Counted from the first letter of the stretch, positions 27,185-37,381 are shown. The stretch: 64,000 bases of DNA from Stenotrophomonas sp. SAU14A_NAIMI4_5 (GCF_003086795.1 NZ_CP026003.1:4351179-4415178); one strand, 5' to 3'. The notes: generated by a model from the sequence alone, not told the origin. Program-made: numbers and translations.

Positions 27185-29305
27185 ATGAACGCCTCTTCCC
27201 GTGCGCCGCGGCTGCAGTCGAAGCTGCTTGGTGCTGTGTCCGTTGGTCTGGCCATCGTCCTGCTGTGCGCCCTCGCCGGCCTGGCATCGGCGTGGCTGAA
27301 GCTGTCCACCGAAGTCCCCGCCGAGGTCGCCCACAGCCGCGATGCCGAGCGCCTGCAGCGCGAGTTCCGCGGGCAGGTGCAGGAATGGAAGAACGTGCTG
27401 CTGCGCGGCCACGACGAGGCGTTGCGCCAGCGCCACCTGCAGGCCTTCGATGACGAAGGAAAGCTGGTGGAGAAGCTGGCCACCGGCCTGGCCGCCAGCC
27501 CCGATGCGCGCACCCGCGACATGGCGCAGGCGTTCAGCGTCCTGCACGCGCAGCTGCAGAAGGATTACCACGCGGCCCTGCAGGCGTTCGCCGAGGCCGG
27601 CTACGACCCGTCCGCCGGCGACAGCCTGGTGCGCGGCAAGGACCGCCCGGTGACGGCCGCGCTGGATGCGCTGGGCACGCACACCACCGAGGTGGCCGAG
27701 GCCGCCGTGAGCGCGCGTTCGCAGCAGGCACGGCGCACTCTGGTGGTATGTGCGGTGATGACCATCGCCGCGGCACTGCTGCTGCTGGCCGGCCTGGGCT
27801 GGTGGCTGCGGCGTGCCGTGGTGCAGCCGGTGCTGGCGGTGGAAGCGGCCGCGCGCGCGGTGGCCGCCGGCGATCTGGACCATGTGGTGCAGGTGCGCAG
27901 CCGCGATGAGATCGGCCGCCTGGCGCAGGCCATGCAGGCCGTGCAGGGCACCCTGCGCGACGTGCTGGCCGCACAGACCGCGATGGCGCAGGCGCACGAC
28001 GCCGGCACCATCAGCCACCGCATGCAGGCCAGCACCTTCCCCGGCGCGTACGGGCGCATGGTGGCCGACACCAATGCACTGGTCGACGCGCACATCCAGG
28101 TGAAGATGCGCGCGATCGCGATCATGGGCCGCTACGCGGTGGGCGACCTCAGCCAGGACATGGAACGGCTGCCGGGCGAGAAGGCGGTGATCACCGAGGC
28201 GCTGGATGCGGTCAAGCACAATCTCGGCGCGATCAACGGCGAGATCCGCCGCCTGGCCGGTGCGGCCGCCGCCGGCGATTTCAGCCAGCGTGGCGACAGC
28301 GCGCGCTTCGAGCATGATTTCCGCGCGATGGTCGATGGCCTGAACCAGCTGATGCAGGGCACCGAGCAGAACCTGGGCGAGGTCTCGACGATGCTGCGGG
28401 CGATTGCCGATGGCCGCCTTGGCGCACGCATGCACGGCGACTTCCAGGGTGTGTTCGCGCGCATCGCCGGCGATGCCAACACCACGGCGGCGCAGCTGGC
28501 GACGATCGTCACCGACATCAAGCACACCTCGGGCAGCATCCATTCGGCCGCCGCTGAAATTGCTGCCGGCAACAACGACCTGTCGCGCCGTACCGAACAG
28601 CAGGCCGCGAATCTGGAAGAGACCGCCGCGTCGATGGAGGAACTGACCTCCACCGTGCGCCAGAACGCCGAGCACGCGCGCCAGGCCAACCAGCTGGCGA
28701 TCGGCGCGCACGGCGTGGCCTCGCAGGGCGGTGAAGTGGTCGGCCAGGTGGTGGCGACCATGGGCGCGATCGAGACGTCCTCGCGGCAGATCGCCGCCAT
28801 CATCAGCGTCATCGATGGCATCGCCTTCCAGACCAACATCCTGGCCTTGAACGCGGCGGTGGAAGCGGCGCGTGCCGGCGAACAGGGCCGTGGTTTCGCC
28901 GTGGTCGCCAGCGAAGTGCGCACGCTGGCGCAGCGCTCGGCGGCGGCGGCCAAGGAGATCAAGACGCTGATCGAAGCGTCGGTGGAACAGGTCGGCCACG
29001 GCGCGCAGCGTGTGCGCCAGGCCGGTGACACCATGGCCGAGATCGTCGCCTCGGTGCAGCGGGTGACCGACATCATGGCCGAGATTTCCGCGGCCTCGCA
29101 GGAACAGAGCGCAGGCATCGAACAGGTCAGCCAGACCGTCATCCAGATGGATGGCACCACCCAGCAGAACGCCGCGCTGGTGGAAGAAGCGAGTGCCGCC
29201 GCGCGCAGCCTGGAGCAGCAGGCCGACCGCTTGATCGAAGCGGTGGATGTGTTTGATCTGTCGAGTGCGGCGACGAGCAAGGATGCCTTCGCCCGCGCCG
29301 CGTGA
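27185..29305 (+). CDS. Methyl-accepting chemotaxis protein with several HAMP-like segments
   Basis: A protein of 706 residues. TM1 is at about 14-38, followed by a periplasmic helical domain of about 145 residues; TM2 is at 185-208. A HAMP domain follows ([42 protein letters not shown]). Further HAMP-like units appear before the signalling helices ([81 protein letters not shown]). The signalling tip is [35 protein letters not shown], with Glu/Gln-rich methylation helices on both sides. No C-terminal CheR-binding pentapeptide is seen. The ligand is unknown. No Shine-Dalgarno consensus is visible. Confidence 0.92.
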   Translation: MNASSRAPRLQSKLLGAVSVGLAIVLLCALAGLASAWLKLSTEVPAEVAHSRDAERLQREFRGQVQEWKNVLLRGHDEALRQRHLQAFDDEGKLVEKLATGLAASPDARTRDMAQAFSVLHAQLQKDYHAALQAFAEAGYDPSAGDSLVRGKDRPVTAALDALGTHTTEVAEAAVSARSQQARRTLVVCAVMTIAAALLLLAGLGWWLRRAVVQPVLAVEAAARAVAAGDLDHVVQVRSRDEIGRLAQAMQAVQGTLRDVLAAQTAMAQAHDAGTISHRMQASTFPGAYGRMVADTNALVDAHIQVKMRAIAIMGRYAVGDLSQDMERLPGEKAVITEALDAVKHNLGAINGEIRRLAGAAAAGDFSQRGDSARFEHDFRAMVDGLNQLMQGTEQNLGEVSTMLRAIADGRLGARMHGDFQGVFARIAGDANTTAAQLATIVTDIKHTSGSIHSAAAEIAAGNNDLSRRTEQQAANLEETAASMEELTSTVRQNAEHARQANQLAIGAHGVASQGGEVVGQVVATMGAIETSSRQIAAIISVIDGIAFQTNILALNAAVEAARAGEQGRGFAVVASEVRTLAQRSAAAAKEIKTLIEASVEQVGHGAQRVRQAGDTMAEIVASVQRVTDIMAEISAASQEQSAGIEQVSQTVIQMDGTTQQNAALVEEASAAARSLEQQADRLIEAVDVFDLSSAATSKDAFARAA

Positions 29306-30034
29306 AGGTGTTGCATGGGTAGCGCCCGACCGTTGGTCGGGCGGCGACGCGAAGCGGCGCGCATCTGTGCGGACCAACGGTCCGCACCCACCAAGGGTCC
29401 GGTCACCCAGCAGCACCTCAGGTCGCGCCCGACCGTTGGTCGGGCGGCGACGCGAAGCGGCGCGCATCTGTGCGGACCAACGGTCCGCACCCATCAAGGG
29501 TCCGGTCACCCAGCAGCACCTCAGGTAGCGCCCGACCGTTGGTCGGGCGACGGCGCGAAGCGGCGCGTATCCGTGCGGACCAACGGTCCGCACCCACCAA
29601 GGGTCCGGTCACCCCGCAGCACCTCAGGTAGCGCCCGACCGTTGGTCGGGCGGCGACGCGAAGCGGCGCGCATCTGTGCGGACCAACGGTCCGCACCCAC
29701 CGGGAGGCAGGTCCGCACGCAGCATGAGGGTGCTGTATTGGTAGCGCCCGACCGTTGGTCGGGCGACGGCGCGAAGCGGCGCGCAGCCGTGCGGACCAAC
29801 GGTCCGCACCCACCAAGGGTCCGGTCACCCAGCAGCACCTCAGGTAGCGCCCGACGGTTGGTCGGGCGACAGCGCGCAGCGGCGCGCATCCGTGCGGACC
29901 AACGGTCCGCACCCACCAAGGGTCCGGTCACCCAGCAGCACCTCAGGTAGCGCCCGACCGTTGGTCGGGCGGCGACGCGAAGCGGCGGTTCTGTGCGGAC
30001 CAACGGTCCGCACCCACCAATACCCGCAGCAACC
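29306..30034. repeat. Seven-copy tandem array of SMAG doublets (REPIN cluster), 729-base gene-free region
   Basis: Units begin (GTAG or GTCG) at 29319, 29422, 29525, 29628, 29741, 29844 and 29947. The period is exactly 103 bases except for one 113-base step where the spacer differs (29701-29740). Each unit holds two inverted palindromes, CCCGACC-gtt-GGTCGGG and GCGGACC-aac-GGTCCGC, joined by about 25 bases (GGCGACGCGAAGCGGCGCG). A spacer containing AAGGGTCCGGTCACC then precedes the next unit. Variation between units is a few substitutions. No gene lies here; open frames across it are by-products of the repeat. Confidence 0.93.
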
Positions 30035-30937
30035 TCAGCGCAGGTAATCGCCCTGTGCCATCCCCTCGCCCAGGTGATCCAGGAACGAGCTGATGCGCGC
30101 CGACACTGCAGTGTTGCGGTAGTACACCGCGTGGATCGGCTGGTACACATCCAGCGTCTGCGCGGCCAGCACCGGCACCAGGGTGCCGGCGGCGCGGTCG
30201 CGGTCGGTGACGAAGTCGGACAGGCAGGTGATGCCCACGCCTTCCACCGCCAGCCGGCGCAGGGTTTCGCCGCTGGAGACGGCGATATCCGGGCGCACCA
30301 GCAGCTGCCCGTCGGCGTCACCCGGCAGCGGCCAGCGGTTCAAGGATTCCGGTTCGTTGAAGCTGAGCAGCGTGTGCTGGCCCAGCGCGGCCACGCTGGC
30401 CGGTTCGCCGTGCGCGGCCAGATAGGCCGGGCTGGCCACCAGCTGCAGCCGGCAGCGCCCCAGCGAGCGCGCGTGCAGGGTGGAATCGGCCAGCGGGCCG
30501 ATGCGGATGGCCAGGTCGGTGCGCCGCTCCAGCAGGTCGATGTAGCGCTCGGAACTGTTCAGTTCCAGCTGCACTTCCGGGTAGCGCGCACGGTAGCTGG
30601 CCACCAGCGGCGCGATCACGTGCAGCACGAAGGGCATGGCTGCATCCACGCGCAGCCGCCCGGCCGGGCGCTCGCGGCGGGCCGCCATCTGTTCCTCGGC
30701 CGATTCCACCGCATCGATGATCGCCCGCGCGTGGCGCAGGTAGGCCTCGCCCTCGGCGGTCAGGTGCAGGCGGCGGGTGGTGCGGGTCAGCAGGGTGGTG
30801 CCCAGCTTCTCCTCCAGCCGGCCCAGCGCGCGGCTGACGCCCGAGGGGGTCTGCCCCAGCTGCTCGGCGGCGGCGCTGATCGAGCCGCTGTCGATGACGG
30901 CCAGGAAGGCCTGCATTTCGTCAAGGGTGGTCTTCAT
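30035..30937 (-). CDS. LysR family transcriptional regulator
   Basis: A protein of 300 residues. N-terminal winged HTH (MQAFLAVIDSGSISAAAEQLGQTPSGVSRALGRLEEKLGTTLLTRTTRRLHLTAEG) and a two-lobed effector domain (GRLRVDAAMPFVLHVIAPLVASYRARYPEVQLEL; DLAIRIGPLADSTLHARSLG; ACLSDFV-like loop in GITCLSDFV). It is divergent from the MFS exporter gene (105 bases between starts) and close to dkgB. In E. coli the LysR gene yafC lies next to dkgB, so this is likely a YafC-type regulator, inferred from context. Its 3' end abuts the tandem repeat array. Confidence 0.9.
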   Translation of the reverse strand: MKTTLDEMQAFLAVIDSGSISAAAEQLGQTPSGVSRALGRLEEKLGTTLLTRTTRRLHLTAEGEAYLRHARAIIDAVESAEEQMAARRERPAGRLRVDAAMPFVLHVIAPLVASYRARYPEVQLELNSSERYIDLLERRTDLAIRIGPLADSTLHARSLGRCRLQLVASPAYLAAHGEPASVAALGQHTLLSFNEPESLNRWPLPGDADGQLLVRPDIAVSSGETLRRLAVEGVGITCLSDFVTDRDRAAGTLVPVLAAQTLDVYQPIHAVYYRNTAVSARISSFLDHLGEGMAQGDYLR

Positions 30938-31042
30938 GGCGCCATTATTGACCAGCAGGCAAGAGTGATTGGCGTGAAGACCGGTTTTTCGGCAAAGGTG
31001 CGCCGCGCACACTGCGCCCCTTCCTTCCCTCCGGAGCCTGCC

Positions 31043-32257
31043 ATGACCCGTGGCATTCCCCTCGCCCTGCTGGCGCTGACCCTCGGCGCCTTCGCCATCG
31101 GCACCACCGAGTTCGTCATCGTCGGCCTCATTCCGACCATCGCCGCCGACCTGCACGTCAGCCTGCCCTCGGCCGGCCTGCTGGTCTCGTTGTATGCCCT
31201 GGGCGTGGCCATCGGCGCGCCGGTGCTGACCGCACTGACCGGCCGCGTGCCGCGCAAGCAGCTGCTGGTCGCACTGATGCTGATGTTCACCCTCGGCAAC
31301 GTCATCGCCTGGATGGCACCGGGCTACACCTCGCTGATCGTCGCCCGCATCCTCACCGGCCTGGCCCATGGCGTGTTCTTCTCCATCGGCTCGATCATCG
31401 CCACCGCGGTGGTGCCGAAGGAAAAGGCCGCCAGCGCGATCGCCATCATGTTCACCGGCCTGACCGTGGCACTGGTGACCGGCGTGCCGCTGGGTACCTT
31501 CATCGGCCAGCACCTGGGCTGGCGCGCGACCTTCCTCGCCGTGGCCGGGCTGGGCGTGGTGGCTCTGCTGGGTGCGCTGCTGTTCGTGCCGCGCAACGTG
31601 CCGCAGAGCGCGCCGGCCAGCTTCCGCCAGCAGCTGGGCGTGCTGGCCCAGCCGCGCCTGCTGCTTGTCTACACGATGACCGCGCTGGGCTACGGCGGTA
31701 CGTTCCTGGCGTTCACCTATCTGGCGCCGATCCTGCAGGACGTCACCGGTTTCTCGGCCAATGCGGTCAGCCTGGTGCTGCTGGTGTACGGCGTGTCGGT
31801 GGCGATCGGCAACCTGTGGGGCGGCCGCCTGGCCGACCGCCTCGGCCCGGTGCCGGCACTGAAGCGCATCTTCGCGCTGCTGGCCATCGTGCTGTTCGTG
31901 CTGACCTTCACCGCCTACAACACCTGGCTGATGCTGCTGACCGTGCTGGCCCTGGGCGCGGTGGCGTTCGGCAACGTGCCGGGCCTGCAGGTGTACGTGG
32001 TCAAGCAGGCGCAGCGCTATGCGCCGCAGGCCACTGATGTGGCCTCGGGCCTGAACATCGCCGCGTTCAACATCGGCATCGCCCTGGGCGCCTCGCTGGG
32101 CGGCCTGGTGGTGGAGCACATCGGCCTGATGCACACGCCGTGGCTGGGTGCGCTGGTCGTCGTGCTTGCCTACGCACTGACCGTGCTCAGCGGCCGCCTG
32201 GATCGCCGCGATGGCGTCGACCACCGTGCCGAGGGCATCGCCGTTACCGCCCACTGA
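31043..32257 (+). CDS. MFS transporter (AraJ/YdhP-type drug:H+ antiporter, DHA1)
   Basis: A protein of 404 residues with 12 predicted transmembrane helices. The first helix ALLALTLGAFAIGTTEFVIVGLIPTIAADL carries the GTTEFV motif of the AraJ/YdhP/PurP subgroup. Motif A is LTGRVPRKQLLVALM, motif B RILTGLAHGVFFSIGS, and motif C-like VTGVPLGTFIGQHLGWR. Substrates of this group range from arabinose derivatives to drugs and purine analogues; none can be assigned here. Shine-Dalgarno CGGAG lies 6 bases before the ATG. dkgB follows after 87 bases with a hairpin between. Confidence 0.88.
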   Translation: MTRGIPLALLALTLGAFAIGTTEFVIVGLIPTIAADLHVSLPSAGLLVSLYALGVAIGAPVLTALTGRVPRKQLLVALMLMFTLGNVIAWMAPGYTSLIVARILTGLAHGVFFSIGSIIATAVVPKEKAASAIAIMFTGLTVALVTGVPLGTFIGQHLGWRATFLAVAGLGVVALLGALLFVPRNVPQSAPASFRQQLGVLAQPRLLLVYTMTALGYGGTFLAFTYLAPILQDVTGFSANAVSLVLLVYGVSVAIGNLWGGRLADRLGPVPALKRIFALLAIVLFVLTFTAYNTWLMLLTVLALGAVAFGNVPGLQVYVVKQAQRYAPQATDVASGLNIAAFNIGIALGASLGGLVVEHIGLMHTPWLGALVVVLAYALTVLSGRLDRRDGVDHRAEGIAVTAH

Positions 32258-32283
32258 CCGGCAACGCAATGCACCGTTGCCGG
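32258..32283 (+). terminator. Hairpin between MFS gene and dkgB
   Basis: CCGGCAACG-N8-CGTTGCCGG starts at the MFS stop codon. Without a T-run it may only attenuate read-through into dkgB. Confidence 0.45.
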
Positions 32284-32344
32284 CATGCACACGGTCCCTG
32301 ACCTACCCTTCCTGTTCACTCCTTTCCCCCCGTTGGAGCTTCCC

Positions 32345-33154
32345 ATGACTGTCCCCGCCTTTGGTCTTGGCACCTTCCGCCTGAAAGACCAGACCGTGAT
32401 CGATTCCGTCCGCAATGCGCTGGACGTCGGTTACCGCGCCATCGATACCGCGCAGATCTACGGCAACGAAGCCGAGGTCGGCCAGGCCATCGCCGAATCC
32501 GGCGTACCGCGCGACGACATCTACCTGACCACCAAGGTGTGGATCACCGAGTTCAAGCGCGATGCGCTGCTGGCCAGCCTGCGCACCAGCCTGGAAAAGC
32601 TGCGCACCGACCATGTCGAGCTGACCCTGATCCACTGGCCCTCGCCGAATGACCAGGTGGACGTGCCGATGGAGGAATACCTGCCGGCGCTGGCCGAGGC
32701 CAAGGCACAGGGCCTGACCCGCGAGATCGGCATTTCCAACTTCACCATCGCGCAGACCCGCAAGGCGATCGAGATCCTCGGTGCCGATGCCATCGCCACC
32801 AACCAGATCGAGATCCACCCGTACCTGCAGAACCGCCTGCTGGTGAAGTTCCTGCAGGACAACGGCATCCGCATCACCGCCTACATGAGCCTGGCTTACG
32901 GCGAAGTGCTGAAGGACCCGGTGATCCAGGCCATTGCCGGCCGCCACCAGGCCACCCCGGCGCAGGTCGCACTGGCCTGGGCGCTGCAGCAGGACTTTGC
33001 GGTCATCCCGTCGTCGACCAAGCGCGAGAACCTGGCCGGCAACCTGGAAGCGGCGGCGATCCGCCTGACCGACGACGACATGGCGCAGATCGCCAAGCTT
33101 GATCGTGGCCAGCGCCTGGCCAACCCGGAAGGCATCGCCCCGGCCTGGGATTGA
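32345..33154 (+). CDS. dkgB: 2,5-didehydrogluconate reductase DkgB (aldo/keto reductase)
   Basis: A protein of 269 residues, very close to E. coli DkgB throughout: [116 protein letters not shown]. It is a cytosolic NADPH-dependent reductase of methylglyoxal, beta-keto esters and 2,5-diketogluconate. Catalytic Asp/Tyr lie in DTAQIYGN, Lys in TTKVW and His in LIHW. GGAG lies 7 bases upstream of the ATG. Start and length agree with the family. Confidence 0.93.
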   Translation: MTVPAFGLGTFRLKDQTVIDSVRNALDVGYRAIDTAQIYGNEAEVGQAIAESGVPRDDIYLTTKVWITEFKRDALLASLRTSLEKLRTDHVELTLIHWPSPNDQVDVPMEEYLPALAEAKAQGLTREIGISNFTIAQTRKAIEILGADAIATNQIEIHPYLQNRLLVKFLQDNGIRITAYMSLAYGEVLKDPVIQAIAGRHQATPAQVALAWALQQDFAVIPSSTKRENLAGNLEAAAIRLTDDDMAQIAKLDRGQRLANPEGIAPAWD

Positions 33155-33161
33155 GGAACGG

Positions 33162-33257
33162 CCGCCGGGCATGGCCCGGCGCTACCGTGGGAAACCTACG
33201 CCGGGCGTGACCCGGCGCTACCGGATACGCGTGGGTAGCGCCGGGCCATGCCCGGCG
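33162..33257. repeat. Three SMAG copies (GTAGCGCCGGG subfamily)
   Basis: Copies at 33162-33185 and 33199-33222 face left (ending GCTAC) and one at 33235-33257 faces right (starting GTAG). The loops differ (ATG, GTGA, CAT), so they are independent copies, located between convergent dkgB and the hydrolase gene. Confidence 0.88.
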
Positions 33258-33263
33258 GATCCA

Positions 33264-33965
33264 TCAGGCCTGCAACAGCCAGCCGCGCATCGCCGCACTC
33301 ACGTCGTCCGGCTTTTCCATCGGTGCCAGGTGCCCGCAGTCAGGCACCACCACCAGCTGCGAATGCGGCACCAGCGCGTGCATTTCCTCGCTCACCGCCA
33401 GCGGCGTGATGCGGTCGTTCGCACCGCAGACGATCAGCAGCGGATCGCGGTACGCGGCCAGCACCTCGTGCCCATCGCGGCGTTCCAGCCCGCTCTGGCG
33501 CATGAATACTTCCGCGCCCAGCCGCGCGGTCATGTCGCGCACGCGCTGCACCAGCACGTAGTCGTCCAGCCGCGACGCATCGATGTAGCTGCGCATCAGC
33601 GCATCACCAAAACCATGGAACTTGCCGGGCAGGCGCACGCTGGCACGCTGGCTGCGGCGCTGCTCGGCGCGCTCGGGGGAATCAGCGTGGATCGAGGTGT
33701 CGACCAGCGCCAGCTGCAGCACGCGCTCGGGCGCGGTGCGCAGGATCTGTTGAGCAACGAAGCCGCCCAGCGAGAAACCGGCCAGGGCGAAGCGCTCGGG
33801 GGCCTGCGCCAGCACGTCCTCGGCCACCGCCTGCAGGGTCTCGCCACGGGTCTGGTCGCCCACGGTGCAGTCGGCGATGTCGGCCAGGTCGGCCAGCTGC
33901 GCGCGCCACAGCTCGGCGTCGTTGAGCAGGCCGGGGAGCAGCAGCAGGGGGATGCGATCGGTCAT
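33264..33965 (-). CDS. Alpha/beta-fold hydrolase
   Basis: A protein of 233 residues, soluble. Lipase-like opening [18 protein letters not shown] (oxyanion region), nucleophile Ser65 in [11 protein letters not shown], acid in [18 protein letters not shown], His in [16 protein letters not shown]. This is the layout of BioH/YbfF-type esterases with a small cap (about 90-150). The natural substrate is unknown. The gene stands alone between SMAG elements. Confidence 0.85.
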   Translation of the reverse strand: MTDRIPLLLLPGLLNDAELWRAQLADLADIADCTVGDQTRGETLQAVAEDVLAQAPERFALAGFSLGGFVAQQILRTAPERVLQLALVDTSIHADSPERAEQRRSQRASVRLPGKFHGFGDALMRSYIDASRLDDYVLVQRVRDMTARLGAEVFMRQSGLERRDGHEVLAAYRDPLLIVCGANDRITPLAVSEEMHALVPHSQLVVVPDCGHLAPMEKPDDVSAAMRGWLLQA

Positions 33966-34022
33966 GGGGGTATTGTCGCGCGGCCGGGTGGGTCCGGCCA
34001 TGCCGTAACGGGCTGTTGGGCT

Positions 34023-34079
34023 GTAGAGTCGAGCGTGCTCGACTGCCACACAGCCAGTCGAGCATGGCTCGACTCTACA
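34023..34079. repeat. Inverted SMAG doublet (GTAGAGTCGAGC subfamily)
   Basis: Outward-facing pair separated by about 10 bases, ending only 13 bases before the ybjQ start codon, so it must lie in the ybjQ leader or promoter. Confidence 0.88.
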
Positions 34080-34091
34080 GAAGGCAGCAGC

Positions 34092-34472
34092 ATGGCAGAC
34101 CCCTACAACAGCGGCATCCCCTCCCCTCCGGCCCTGCGCTTCGAGGATTCCCTGGTCACCACCGCCTTCGAGCTGCCCGGCTACCGCGTGGCCCGCAACC
34201 TGGGCGTGGTGCGCGGCATCACCGTGCGCTCGCGCTCGATCGTCGGCAACTTCCTCGGCGGCATCCAGACGATCTTCGGCGGCAACATCACCATCTACAC
34301 CGAGCTGTGCGAGCAGGCCCGCGAAGAAACCTACCGCGACATGGTCAAGCACGCGCGGCAACTGGGCGCCAACGCCATCATCGGCATGCGCTATGACGCC
34401 ACCGATGTGATGACCGGGCTGACCGAGGTGCTGTGCTACGGCACGGCGGTGGTGGTGGAGCCGCTGCGGTAA
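34092..34472 (+). CDS. YbjQ family protein (UPF0145)
   Basis: A protein of 126 residues. The family core is present: [41 protein letters not shown], then [47 protein letters not shown]. It is a cytosolic pentameric beta/alpha protein of unknown function, sometimes called heavy-metal-binding. The N-terminal 20 residues ([15 protein letters not shown]) are an extension relative to E. coli YbjQ. SMAG doublets flank it on both sides. Confidence 0.88.
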   Translation: MADPYNSGIPSPPALRFEDSLVTTAFELPGYRVARNLGVVRGITVRSRSIVGNFLGGIQTIFGGNITIYTELCEQAREETYRDMVKHARQLGANAIIGMRYDATDVMTGLTEVLCYGTAVVVEPLR

Positions 34473-34479
34473 CCTGGCC

Positions 34480-34538
34480 GTAGAGTCGAGCTTGCTCGAC
34501 TGCCGTGCGCAGAGCAGTCGAGCATGGCTCGACTCTAC
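34480..34538. repeat. Inverted SMAG doublet overlapping the Pat stop codon
   Basis: Outward-facing GTAGAGTCGAGC pair. On the minus strand the GTAG of the right-hand copy supplies the TAG stop codon (34537-34535) of the acetyltransferase gene. Confidence 0.88.
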
Positions 34539-37255
34539 AAGTCCGGGGCAGGCACTTCGACCTGCTGCACCGGCAGGGTCACCATCATCACGGTCGGGTC
34601 GTCCGGGTCCAGCCGGGTCTTGAAGCCCAGGCTCTGGCACATCGCCAGCATGGTGCTGTTCTCGCGCAGCACCTGGCCCTCCACCACGTCCAGCCCCAGC
34701 CACTTGGCGTACTCGATCATGATCGCCATCAGGCGCCAGCCGATGCCGTGGCCCTTCAGGTCCGAGCGGATCAGGATGCCGTACTCACCGCGATGGTAGT
34801 CGGCGTCGGCATGCAGGCGCACCGCACCGAGCATGTCGCCGTTGCGCGGGTCGATGGCCACCAGCGCGATCGAGCGCGCGTAGTCGAGCTGGGTCAGCCG
34901 CGCGATGAACTCGTGGCTGAAGTGCTTCACCGACTGGAAGAAGCGCAGGCGCAGGTCTTCATCGCTGACGCGGGCGAAGAACGCGCGGAACAGTGCATCG
35001 TCCTCCGGCCGCACCGGGCGCACGAAGGCGCGTCCGCCATCGGACAGTTCGAGGGTGCGCTCCCACTCCTTCGGGTACGGGAACACCGAAAAACGCGGGT
35101 GACCACGGCCCTTGTGCAGGATGCGCGACGGCGCGATGGCCACGCGTGCGTCGAGGGCGAGGATGCCCTTGCCGTCCACCAGCAGCGGGTTGATGTCCAG
35201 CGTGCGCACTTCGGGAATGTCGGCCGCCAGCTGCGCCAGCTTCACCAGCGCCAGCGCCAGCGCGCGCTCATCGGCGGCCGGCACATCGCCATAGGCCTTG
35301 AGGATGCGCGAGGCACGGGTCTGGCCGATCAGTTCGTGGGCCAGGCGCAGGTCCAGCGGTGGCAGCGCCAGCGCCTTGTCATTGATCACTTCCACCGCGG
35401 TGCCGCCGCGGCCGACCACGATGACCGGGCCGAACGTGGCGTCATCGGCGATGCCGACGATGATCTCGCGCGCCTTCGGGCGGATGATGGTCGGCTGCAC
35501 CAGCAGGCCGTCGATGCGCGCATCCGGGCGCAGCTGGCGGGCGCGTTCGAGGATGGCATTGGCCGCGCTCTGCACTGCCGGCAACGTCGCCAGATTCAGG
35601 CGCACGCCATCCACTTCGGATTTGTGCGGAATGTCCGGCGACAGGATCTTCAGCGCGACCGTGGCACCGCGCTCCAGCAGCGGCTGCGCCAGGTCCATCG
35701 CTTCGTGCGCGTCGCGCGCATGCATCACCGGGGCGGACGGAATGCCGTAGGCCTTGAGCAGATCGTGGGTGGCCAGCGGGTCCAGCCACTGCTGGCCATT
35801 GGCCAGTGCGGCGTCGACCAGCGCGCGCGCGCGCGCGGTATCCACGCTGAAATCCTGCGGCAGGCTGGGCGGCGTTTCCATCAGCGCGTTCTGCGCTTCG
35901 CGGTAGCGCACCAGGTGCTGGAAGCCGCGCACGGCTTCGGCCTCGGTCGGATAGGTCGGCACGCGCGCCGCGTTGAGCGTGGCGGTGGCCTGGTCATCAT
36001 TGCCCAGCCATACCGCGAACACCGGCTTGTCGCGGTGGTGGCGCGGGCGCAGGCCGAGCGTGCGGGTCAGTGCCTGCGCGGCATCGGCAGAAGAGGTGAA
36101 CGCAGTGGGCACGTTGACCACCATCACCGCATCGTTCTCGTTGTCGGCCAGCAGCGCCTCGATGGCAGCCGCGTAGCGATCACCATCGGCGTCGACCACG
36201 ATGTCGACCGGGTTGCTGCGCGACCAGCCCTGCGGCAGCACTTTGTCCAGCGTTTCCACCGTGCTGTCGGACAGCTGCGCAAGGGTGCCACGCAGCGCGA
36301 CCAGCTGGTCCACCGCCAGGCGGCCGACGCCACCGCCATTGCTGAGCAAGGCCAGGCGGCGGCCGGGGAAGGTACCGAGCCGACCGAGGGTCTCCGCTGC
36401 GGTGAACAGCTCGTCCAGTGCATTCACACGCAACAGGCCGGCGCGGTTGAAAGCAGCGCCGTAGACATCATCGGCGCGGGCAAGCGCCTGCACGTGGGTG
36501 TCGGCGCTGCCGGGCTGCACGCGCTCGGCGCGGCCGGATTTGACCACCACCACGGGCTTGGCGCGCGCGGCGGCACGCGCGGCTGACATGAACTTGCGCG
36601 CGTCCTTGATGTGTTCGACGTAGAGCAGGATGGCGCGGGTGCGGTAGTCGGTGGCGAAGTAATCGAGCAGGTCGCCGAAGTCGACGTCCATGGTGTCGCC
36701 CAGCGAAACCACGGCGGAAAAACCCACCGAGCGTGCCACGCCCCACTCCACCAGCGCAGCGGCAATCGCCGAGGATTCGGAGATCAGCGCGAGGTCACCG
36801 GCCTGCGGGAAGTGCGCGGCGATGCTGGCGTTGAGCCGCGCATGCGGCGCGATGACGCCCAGGCAATGCGGGCCGAGTATGCGCAGGCCGTGCTTGCGCG
36901 CCACCGTTTCCACCTGTTCGGACAGCGAGCCCGGGCCCTCACCGAGATGCGCGGTGAGGATGATCGCTGCCTGCACGCCGCGCTCGGCGGCGGTACGCAC
37001 CACCTGCGGCACGATCGCCGCGGGCGCGGTGATGACCACCAGGTCGGGCACCCAGTCGAGGTCCTTCAGCCGCTTGACCGTGCGGATGCCATCGATCTCG
37101 GCGTGGCGCGGGTTGATCCACGCCACCTTGCCGGGAAAGCCGGTGCCACGCAGGTTGCGCATCACCGCACGGCCGGCGGAGCGCTCACGTGGGCTGCCGC
37201 CGATCACCGCGACCGACTGCGGACGGAACACGGACTGCAGGTGGTAGGTACTCAT
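34535..37255 (-). CDS. Pat/PatZ-type protein lysine acetyltransferase (ADP-forming acyl-CoA synthetase domains plus GNAT)
   Basis: A protein of 906 residues in three parts. About 1-460 is a CoA-binding/succinyl-CoA-synthetase-like region (SVFRPQSVAVIGGSPRERSAGRAVMRNLRGTGFPGKVAWINP; LISESSAIAAALVEWG). About 480-700 is an ATP-grasp domain (DLLKAYGIPSAPVMHARDAHEAM; VALKILSPDIPHKSEVDGVRLNL; GRGGTAVEVINDKALALPPLDLRLA). The last 170 or so residues are a GNAT domain (YGILIRSDLKGHGIGWRLMAIMIEYAKWLGLDVVEGQVLRENSTMLAMCQSLGF). In enterobacteria PatZ (YfiQ) acetylates acetyl-CoA synthetase and other metabolic enzymes with acetyl-CoA. Targets here are inferred. The ATG at 37255 is chosen because it opens the conserved STYHLQSVFRPQSVAV stretch. 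Confidence 0.9.
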   Translation of the reverse strand: MSTYHLQSVFRPQSVAVIGGSPRERSAGRAVMRNLRGTGFPGKVAWINPRHAEIDGIRTVKRLKDLDWVPDLVVITAPAAIVPQVVRTAAERGVQAAIILTAHLGEGPGSLSEQVETVARKHGLRILGPHCLGVIAPHARLNASIAAHFPQAGDLALISESSAIAAALVEWGVARSVGFSAVVSLGDTMDVDFGDLLDYFATDYRTRAILLYVEHIKDARKFMSAARAAARAKPVVVVKSGRAERVQPGSADTHVQALARADDVYGAAFNRAGLLRVNALDELFTAAETLGRLGTFPGRRLALLSNGGGVGRLAVDQLVALRGTLAQLSDSTVETLDKVLPQGWSRSNPVDIVVDADGDRYAAAIEALLADNENDAVMVVNVPTAFTSSADAAQALTRTLGLRPRHHRDKPVFAVWLGNDDQATATLNAARVPTYPTEAEAVRGFQHLVRYREAQNALMETPPSLPQDFSVDTARARALVDAALANGQQWLDPLATHDLLKAYGIPSAPVMHARDAHEAMDLAQPLLERGATVALKILSPDIPHKSEVDGVRLNLATLPAVQSAANAILERARQLRPDARIDGLLVQPTIIRPKAREIIVGIADDATFGPVIVVGRGGTAVEVINDKALALPPLDLRLAHELIGQTRASRILKAYGDVPAADERALALALVKLAQLAADIPEVRTLDINPLLVDGKGILALDARVAIAPSRILHKGRGHPRFSVFPYPKEWERTLELSDGGRAFVRPVRPEDDALFRAFFARVSDEDLRLRFFQSVKHFSHEFIARLTQLDYARSIALVAIDPRNGDMLGAVRLHADADYHRGEYGILIRSDLKGHGIGWRLMAIMIEYAKWLGLDVVEGQVLRENSTMLAMCQSLGFKTRLDPDDPTVMMVTLPVQQVEVPAPDL

Positions 37256-37319
37256 GCGCCTACGGTACACGGACTGGCGCTGCAGCGGCATGATCGTGCG
37301 CAGGCACACCGGCACACCG

Positions 37320-37372
37320 CATCCACGCATGGCGTGGATCTACTACGGGTAGATCCACGCCATGCGTGGATG
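37320..37372. repeat. Inverted SMAG doublet with inward-facing GTAG ends
   Basis: Two perfect copies of GTAGATCCACGCC-atg-CGTGGATG in opposite orientation (37320-37343 and 37349-37372), five bases apart. Here the GTAG termini face each other, the reverse of the other doublets in this window. Confidence 0.88.
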
Positions 37373-37381
37373 ACGGCCCGG

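Noticed and set aside
29315..29950. Possible repeat protein or CRISPR array in the 103-base repeats
   Set aside because: Open frames cross the array only because the repeat happens to lack stops. Spacers are as conserved as the palindromes, repeats are far longer than CRISPR repeats, and no cas gene is near.
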